From: Branchiostoma floridae
Lineage: Eukaryota > Chordata > Leptocardii > Amphioxiformes > Branchiostomatidae
Direction of reading: 5' to 3'
DNA: 62,000 nucleotides
Assembly: GCF_000003815.2 (NCBI RefSeq)
Contig: NC_049979.1
Coordinates: 15,164,688-15,226,687 of the forward strand
Part shown: piece by piece, positions 58,701 through 62,000 of the stretch
How the letters are laid out: each line of letters starts with the position of its first letter
Numbering within the stretch: the stretch's first letter is position 1
Program-made: the position numbers and the translations under genes
The notes under the pieces: generated by a model
What the model was told of the DNA's origin: nothing
Databases searched by the model: none
What the model saw: only the letters and a program-made list of their open reading frames with translations

Positions 58701-60945
58701 GCCCAAGGACATGCAATGACACATTGAATAACTAACACAGGCATGCTGCTGGAAGTGAAAAAAACTTTTGGCTTGGAAACATCTCATACAGAAAGAAACA
58801 AAAAAGACTGATCAAAATTTCAATGAACTAGAATTTTTGCATAATGCATATGTTGTGTAATACAGGAGAGCTAATTGCCAAGTAAGATGACTAATGCACA
58901 GTTGTAAGTGTGTGGCTATGACTGGGTAATTGCAAAGCTAGAGGAAAATAATGTTTAAACTACATATACATAGAAAACAATTCTTGGAACAAATCTGGCT
59001 CCAAAGTTAGAGCTATTGTAGCCTACTAGTATCATCAGTCACGATTACCAAACAAGCCCAGTCTGCAAACCAACCTTGCCACATCTGGAGCAGGCTGGAG
59101 AATACATGTACCAAGTGCACAATTGGTACTACATTGTTACAACACTATTTCTAATTTACAGCATGGAAGCAGAGTGGTCCTGACCCTGGTGCTGAATCAC
59201 ACAGCGTGGTTAAATTACAGCTCCAGAGCATGTGGTAAAATTACAGGATCACAGTAGGCTACCACTGCCCCATAGGACCACTTAGAAAGCCTCTAAGAAT
59301 ACTAATCATGTCTACCCCAGCTCTATTCCAATGGACTCCAGCATAAACTGACAACATCTCTTTCATAGTCAATACATAAGATTCAAGGTGGTTGGGTTTT
59401 GCCTTTTTAGGAAAGATATCACTGAAGTATCAGGTATGATTCACTCAGCAGCAAGTGCTTAAGCAGAGATTTAAACCACATGAGTCATACAGCATCAGGC
59501 CACAGCAGAATACATAAACAGCCAGCCCAAATCGTGCTGATCAGCTGTGACCATGGTTATTGATTATCCCCCAGTACATGCCCATATTTGGGGTGCTACG
59601 GGTGCCACCATATTTGGTGAAACGATACGATCATGCTACTCCCAACAGATCCTGGTAATCTTCCCTCTTCATTTCTAGCACTTGTGCTGTATTAGCAATG
59701 GTGATTGCAGTCATTAACAGTTCTCATTACTCTAACAAAAAGAACCTAATTAAGTAGCACCAACCCCAATTATGCATGAGGCAATTGCAAACATCCAGCT
59801 TGGCTCAGTCACAGCAAAATGGTAAGCATGTTGAGTAATGCTTTCATGCAGTATTAAGCATGTACAGCAATATAATGTACTGTGCAACAGTACAGTCAAA
59901 TCTACATTTGGCGGGCAATATTAAGGTGGGCTATTTGCCTAGCCTAACTTGCCTACAGTTGAAGGAATGGATGATATAGTTTATCTAGAACTTATCTCTG
60001 AAATCTTGTTTCCTGCAATATGTTAGCAGACTACTGTAAATGTTGAAAGTATTGAGGTGGTCTAATGTTTCCAGTTTTCTTCGTAAGCTCTTCACTGCAC
60101 ACCTAAAACCACCACAAAAATCACCATGAAAATGCTTCTTGTTTTTTCTCTCTGCTTACCTCGTTGTCTTAACTGCAAACTAAAAACCACTGTAAACACA
60201 ACAATTTCTCCGTACTGGTAAATCAAGCCCCACAAACTTAATGCATTTACAGTTACACTTTCTTTAGAGTGCACTATTACAGCAATAGAGTAGAAGAAAT
60301 CTACTGAGCCAAGAGAAGCTTCTTGACTCACCCTTTTGTCCTTGAGAAACTTGAGCGCCTTGTTGACGTTCTCGATCTTGTGGACCCTGAGACGCCCCCT
60401 GCTGGCGCGCGGCAGACGTTCGTTGGAGATGATCTCCAGCAGCTGCAGGAGGAGGACTCCATCCTGAAGGTCCTTAAACAGCTCACCGACAGCCACACTG
60501 TTCTGTGGGAGGGGGGCAGAGAAATCAGTACAGAATGTCCTTAGAATGTCTCCTTCAATGACAACCATGCATCTTGTGTGAGGAAAAACATCTAGGCACA
60601 GAAGTTTACTTTTAACTTCAAAAAAATCGCTGGCTGTTAGCTAGCTGGTATCATTCAATAATTAACGGGACCCAATGCTCTGATCTGCTCCCTCTCTAAC
60701 TTAGGTTCGTTGGCTGTGTTATACCTTGAGTTTTAGTCAACCACTGACCACGTTGTTTGCCTACAAATTGCAAAAGTGAAACTTATCTATTTAGTTATTA
60801 TATTCACAAATGAAAATGATTAGGGATAACTAACCTTTTCCAGGAAGGAGTTTATCCACTTGGTGAAGGTTTTCTGCTGGATGTGGATCCTCTCCTGCTG
60901 GAGCGCCTGGATACGCCCCTTCTCAAACTGACTTACTCCATCCAT
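7740..60945 (-). CDS. Beta-heavy (beta-V) spectrin with SH3, PH and very long C-terminal tail
   Basis: One minus-strand gene, about 90 coding exons, about 5,490 residues plus a small part hidden in an N gap. The start ATG is at 60945-60943. The first exon peptide [19 protein letters not shown], then [13 protein letters not shown], is typical of the beta-spectrin N-terminus. Order: CH1-CH2, repeats 1-4, repeat 5 with inserted SH3, further repeats to about 30, the alpha-pairing partial repeat, a charged helix, PH, tail, stop TAA at 7740. Through the PH domain the length is about 3,930 residues, near fly Karst (about 4,100). Conventional beta-spectrins have 17 repeats, so about 30 repeats plus SH3 identifies the heavy class. 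Family role: pairs with alpha-spectrin, binds actin and organises the apical membrane of epithelia. Exon lists are given with the domain entries; phases agree at every junction outside the gap. Confidence 0.95.
8829..9094 (-). other. Last-but-one tail intron, with alternative stop and donor
   Basis: If the weak donor at 9095/9094 is not used, the frame of exon 88 runs on for a few codons (RDSS) to TAA at 9081-9083. A much better donor, CAG|GTGACA, lies just past it at 9078. Two C-termini are therefore possible. Confidence 0.5.
11663..12183 (-). other. Intron between the two large tail exons
   Basis: A 521-bp intron with GT (C|GTAAGT at 12184/12183) and AG borders (ATTCTCAG before 11662). No gene or repeat is noticed inside it. 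Confidence 0.7.
13827..14812 (-). other. Spectrin PH domain (exons 83 end to 86)
   Basis: Exon 83 end (14765-14812), then 14481-14567, 14139-14230 and 13827-13912. The domain starts [16 protein letters not shown]. It continues [20 protein letters not shown] and [17 protein letters not shown], and ends [12 protein letters not shown], then [11 protein letters not shown]. The order and the KKKHVFRL strand match the beta-spectrin PH domain, which binds phosphoinositides and helps membrane attachment. It lies at about residues 3,820-3,930 of the model. Confidence 0.95.
14813..16238 (-). other. Spectrin exons 81-83: charged helix and disordered linker before PH
   Basis: Exons 16066-16238, 15351-15663 and 14765-15142 (the last also starts the PH domain). 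Exon 81 and the start of exon 82 encode about 90 residues made almost only of E, R, K and Q with scattered L and A ([18 protein letters not shown], then [16 protein letters not shown]). This is the composition of a long single alpha-helix or coiled coil. The rest of exon 82 carries a short repeated pattern (R)TP(V/I)(K/Q), seen as [15 protein letters not shown] and ERTPVQVP. Exon 83 is Ala/Pro/Val-rich ([14 protein letters not shown]) and likely disordered. Confidence 0.88.
16533..23020 (-). other. Spectrin exons 66-80: last repeats and alpha-spectrin pairing segment
   Basis: Exons: 22874-23020, 22262-22399, 21817-21942, 21547-21677, 20945-21131, 20393-20593, 20124-20219, 19785-19919, 19386-19568, 19053-19244, 18485-18640, 17972-18189, 17344-17533, 16824-17000, 16533-16637. 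The final two exons read [20 protein letters not shown], then [20 protein letters not shown] and [12 protein letters not shown]. This matches the two-helix partial repeat at the C-terminal end of beta-spectrins, which pairs with the N-terminal single helix of alpha-spectrin to make the tetramer. Confidence 0.92.
23088..23135. repeat. Dispersed repeat, member 2
   Basis: GTGTGTTACATAAAAGGCAG is followed by TATACTGGCTATACAGATAG. It aligns with the 34428-34476 segment with scattered substitutions. It is intronic. Confidence 0.5.
23477..24566. mobile_element. Non-autonomous DNA transposon with 25-bp terminal inverted repeats
   Basis: The left end 23477-23501 and the right end 24542-24566 are perfect 25-bp inverted repeats (TA then ACGGCACTGAACTTTAATCC, then AAC). 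A TA dinucleotide at each outer edge may be the target duplication. The core TTGGATTAAAGTT occurs again just inside each end, at 23504-23516 (reverse) and about 24323-24335, as subterminal repeats. The interior is richer in CpG than the surrounding intron and holds two short open frames (23823-24017 plus; 23988-24233 minus) that I cannot match to a transposase. It lies in the intron between exons 65 and 66 of the spectrin gene. TA duplication would fit the Tc1/mariner group, but the class is unproven. Confidence 0.85.
25793..27449 (-). other. Intron 62 of the spectrin gene
   Basis: About 1.66 kb between exons 62 and 63. No coding signal, inverted ends or tandem repeat was found by eye. Confidence 0.65.
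28656..28817 (-). mobile_element. SINE-like insertion with (GAT)n tail and 10-bp target duplication
   Basis: The decamer AACACTAACA occurs at 28656-28665 and 28808-28817 and flanks a 142-bp insert. On the minus strand the insert ends in a (GAT)n run (plus-strand CATCAT at about 28664-28685), as a SINE or truncated LINE tail would. The body is CpG-rich (GTCGACG, CGACGGGG). I cannot see convincing tRNA A and B boxes, so the class is open. It lies between spectrin exons 58 and 59. Confidence 0.7.
30938..31011. repeat. 20-bp tandem repeat, 3.5 copies
   Basis: The unit TTCTGTATCTATATTCAGTG is repeated three times almost perfectly, followed by a shortened, AT-rich copy. It is intronic, between spectrin exons 54 and 55. 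Confidence 0.9.
34428..34476. repeat. Dispersed repeat, member 1
   Basis: The motif GTGTGTTACGCCGAAGGGCG is followed by GTTATACCGGCTATATAGAT and an AGATAC microsatellite. It shares the pattern of the segment at 23088-23135. The word GGTTATACC is also seen in the SINE-like insert (about 28729, GGGTTATACCGCCCC). Confidence 0.5.
35574..35982 (-). repeat. Spectrin exon 43 with two tandem partial copies (about 131-bp unit, three copies)
   Basis: The functional exon is 35837-35982 (146 nt, starts phase 0, ends with two bases of a codon). It contains the peptide [16 protein letters not shown] and joins exon 44 in phase. Its 3' part with donor and adjacent intron is repeated at about 131-bp spacing: copy 2 at 35706-35788 ([16 protein letters not shown]) and copy 3 at 35574-35659 ([14 protein letters not shown]). 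Both extra copies have a TCTAG acceptor and a GT donor. Both stay open in the same frame and end in the same phase as exon 43, but lack the first 21 residues. Confidence 0.85.
36777..43389 (-). other. Spectrin exons 25-42: central repeats, first copy of the duplicated block
   Basis: Exons: 43263-43389, 43043-43107, 42686-42767, 42087-42164, 41717-41844, 41392-41551, 40975-41052, 40629-40768, 40293-40416, 39988-40134, 39755-39852, 39379-39544, 39024-39154, 38637-38823, 38128-38328, 37632-37748, 37261-37374, 36777-36959. Each has GT/AG borders and phase agreement. Recurrent marks include [20 protein letters not shown] (40134 exon), [19 protein letters not shown] (38823 exon) and [12 protein letters not shown] (36959 exon). 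The repeats build the extended triple-helix rod. Exon order and lengths mirror those of exons 57-74. Confidence 0.9.
41238..41370. repeat. Two tandem copies of an about 68-bp unit
   Basis: ATGTCTCATCTTACCCC, then AAATTTCTAT, at about 41240 recurs as ATGTTTCATCTTGCCCC, then AAATTTCTAT, at about 41308. Both copies then contain ATATACC. Divergence is moderate. It is intronic. Confidence 0.6.
43647..44046. other. Assembly gap (400 N)
   Basis: Exactly 400 N. It hides the 3' part of spectrin exon 24 and perhaps a further small exon. From repeat length I infer about 25-35 missing residues. The next visible exon (43389) starts one base before a codon boundary, so the hidden sequence must end with two bases of a split codon. 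Confidence 0.98.
44047..44885 (-). other. Spectrin exons 22-24: resumption of repeats after SH3
   Basis: Exons 44788-44885, 44296-44448 and the visible part of exon 24 (44047-44155). Peptides: [20 protein letters not shown], then [20 protein letters not shown], then [19 protein letters not shown]. These complete repeat 5 and begin the next one. Exon 24 runs into the N gap at 44046, so its 3' end is unknown. Confidence 0.9.
45219..46031 (-). other. Spectrin exons 20-21: SH3 domain with charged flanking arms
   Basis: Exons 45831-46031 and 45219-45438. The SH3 domain starts at [10 protein letters not shown] (ALYDY-like) near the end of exon 20, continues through [10 protein letters not shown] in exon 21 (the double Trp of the SH3 binding face) and ends [11 protein letters not shown]. 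It lies at about residues 830-885. An SH3 in repeat 5 is characteristic of beta-heavy spectrins. It is preceded by an acidic, Val-rich arm ([18 protein letters not shown]) and followed by a basic, Val-rich arm ([19 protein letters not shown]). The coding DNA of the basic arm contains the nonamer AAGGTCAAG several times. Confidence 0.94.
46141..46193 (-). pseudogene. Decayed duplicate of spectrin exon 20 start
   Basis: On the minus strand the text CTACCAACAGTCTCTCCATC, then AATGCTGGCATGGATGAAGA, repeats the start of exon 20 (STNSPSING, then PDEDQ) with substitutions, giving STNSLSIN and DEDELFKE. The acceptor AG of exon 20 is missing here (CCACCATCTACC against CCAGTCTACC), and the frame meets a stop soon after. 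It lies between exons 19 and 20, about 110 bp upstream of the real exon. Confidence 0.7.
46481..50757 (-). other. Spectrin exons 8-19: repeats 1-4 and start of repeat 5
   Basis: Exons: 50570-50757, 50193-50310, 49983-50047, 49699-49741, 49451-49585, 49082-49164, 48707-48845, 48307-48515, 47912-48089, 47326-47526, 46878-46973, 46481-46600. The peptide has the beta-spectrin first-repeat hallmarks: [14 protein letters not shown] across exons 8/9, then [18 protein letters not shown], then [20 protein letters not shown]. Dimer nucleation with alpha-spectrin maps to the first repeats in the family. Later exons show the usual helix-B/C marks, such as [12 protein letters not shown]. Repeat 5 is interrupted after NQLQ (46481) by the SH3-bearing exons. 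Confidence 0.92.
50758..53795 (-). other. Long intron 7 of the spectrin gene
   Basis: About 3.0 kb between exon 8 and exon 7. It contains the GGTGCTGAA-type repeat near 50880 and TACATGTA-rich words near 51600-51650. I see no exon-like segment, RNA gene or transposon ends. Confidence 0.7.
50875..50900. repeat. Dispersed short repeat with core GTCCTTGGTGCTGAA
   Basis: The same core occurs at about 21455-21472, 33507-33520 (with a second GGTGCTGAA just after) and here. A divergent copy (CCCTGGTGCTGAATC) lies at about 59185-59200. All are in spectrin introns. The ends of the unit are not clear. Confidence 0.55.
54728..56360 (-). other. Intron 5 of the spectrin gene
   Basis: About 1.6 kb of AT-rich sequence. 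Several short open frames occur on both strands without splice or protein support. Nothing is identified. Confidence 0.7.
58291..60331 (-). other. Intron 2 of the spectrin gene
   Basis: About 2.0 kb inside CH1. It holds a divergent member of the GGTGCTGAA repeat family near 59190 and otherwise nothing recognisable. First introns of this kind often hold enhancers, but no signal can be named. Confidence 0.65.
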
Positions 60946-60955
60946 CCCCTCTCAC

Positions 60956-62000
60956 CTGCGCACAGAACATTAGAATTAGCCATCTCATACTGTCTGTCCA
61001 TTTTCTCTAACCTGTGGAACAAAATGTTTTCTCACCTAGGATTTACAGTTAAATTTTGTTCATACCTGTCCTAAGGTAAGCACTAATGGCTGAAACATGG
61101 CTACTACAGAGCAGACTTTGTGCCTATACTTCTACTTTCTCCTGGTCATACTCGCCCACCCACGAAGTAACATAGAGCCTGATCCACATTTCCAGTTAAG
61201 CTATCTTTGCTCTTGGGAATGTACATTCTCGGGCCTTAGCATTCAAATATATTTATATATATATAACGGTTTTGAGCATGATAAACAAAACTTAATCAAG
61301 CAAAACGAGAAAAACATCATATTAAATGCAACATAATCTTAGAAATATTGCAAGCAACAATAGCAGTAAAGACCACCTGGAGGCTCTTTACTACCTACAT
61401 GGTATTAGACTAACGTCTTAATCAATAATCCATGCAAGATTTAGGGGAAATCTAGGCGATGGCCCAAGTTCCTTCAATCGAGGCAAATTGCCAAATAGGC
61501 ATTTTATGACATAATGAAGCATTGGATATAGCCTCTCTGCCTATTTAGATCTACCTAACATTAAAAGAGACTGGCAAAATAACTGCAAGAAACAAAAAAA
61601 TCTATACAAAATCTATAGGAAGGCTAGAATAATTGATGCAGAACAGTTTACATAGATGTTGAAGTCGGAAGAAAATCTACAAAATCTGTCACCTGTTCTA
61701 AAGCCTGTGCTGTTGTAGACACCTTCATCCGATGCTTGGCACATTACGATTTTACGACACTGAGAACCTACGCTGTGTTCTCCTTCCCCCCTTTTAAAAC
61801 CTCTTGATCATAGGTGCTAATGTACGGCCCAAACGAAAGCTTTTAACACTACTGGACAAGTGGAAGACATATTTGGCACAGTGACCATTACAAGCCTGAC
61901 ATGGCACTCCTGATATCTGGTACATGCACTTCAGATGAAAGATGACAGCTTAGTCTAATGCACAGTAAGAGCCGCAAACTACTTCTTGACTTTTCCTGGT
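60956..62000 (-). promoter_or_regulatory. Upstream region of the spectrin gene, 5' UTR and promoter candidates
   Basis: The sequence just before the start codon reads TGTGCGCAG|GTGAGAGGGG, an acceptor-like site. On the minus strand, donor-like sites lie at about 61034 (CCTAG|GTGAGA) and about 61697 (GAACAG|GTGACA), so one or more non-coding 5' exons may lie here. An AT microsatellite is at about 61239-61266. The transcription start cannot be placed. Confidence 0.35.

Larger units (their letters stand above)
53796..60945 (-). other. Spectrin exons 1-7: tandem calponin-homology actin-binding domain
   Basis: Exons: 60835-60945, 60332-60502, 58177-58290, 57126-57196, 56361-56441, 54612-54727, 53796-53908 (777 nt, 259 residues). 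CH1 shows [41 protein letters not shown] and [22 protein letters not shown]2 shows [34 protein letters not shown], the PDLINYDRL segment and the end [20 protein letters not shown]. This matches the paired CH domain that binds F-actin in all beta-spectrins. The first coding exon is preceded by an acceptor-like TGCGCAG at about 60956-60962, so a 5' non-coding exon further right is likely. Confidence 0.95.

Overview
The window looks like chordate genomic DNA, most likely from a lancelet (Branchiostoma). The grounds are intron-dense genes with short exons, introns with GT/AG borders, a full beta-heavy spectrin, a mitochondrial amidoxime reducing component (mARC) gene and abundant small dispersed repeats. 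The species call is inference; the gene calls rest on protein motifs and on splice phases that join exon to exon.

Layout. Positions 1-1400 are a minisatellite of about 10-bp units arranged in about 95-bp higher-order units. At 1640-1724 (minus) lies a probable first coding exon of a gene that leaves the window to the left. It sits head-to-head with a seven-exon mARC (MOSC-domain) gene on the plus strand (2102-4893), which carries a frame disruption in its second exon. A gene-poor interval (about 4900-7740) separates the two convergent 3' ends. The rest of the window, 60945 down to 7740 on the minus strand, is one gene of about 90 coding exons for a beta-heavy (beta-V) spectrin. In order it encodes two calponin-homology domains (actin binding), about 30 spectrin repeats with an SH3 domain inserted in the fifth, the C-terminal partial repeat that pairs with alpha-spectrin, a highly charged helix, a PH domain and an unusually long (about 1,560 residue) Ser/Thr/Pro-rich tail. 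A 400-base run of N hides part of one exon (43647-44046).

Within the spectrin gene the main structural observation is a 13-repeat internal duplication. Exon pairs along two blocks keep exactly the same coding offset of 4,149 nt in my exon model. The tail carries two consensus clathrin boxes and an AP-2-type DPF motif, poly-proline ligands and a basic C-terminus, so it may couple the apical spectrin lattice to endocytosis. Introns hold a transposon with 25-bp terminal inverted repeats, a SINE-like insertion with a 10-bp target duplication, a triplicated exon segment, a decayed duplicate of the pre-SH3 exon and two small dispersed repeat families.

No microbial-type system (operon, CRISPR array, phage) is present. 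Exon borders were called by eye from splice consensus and phase; single borders could be off by a few bases.
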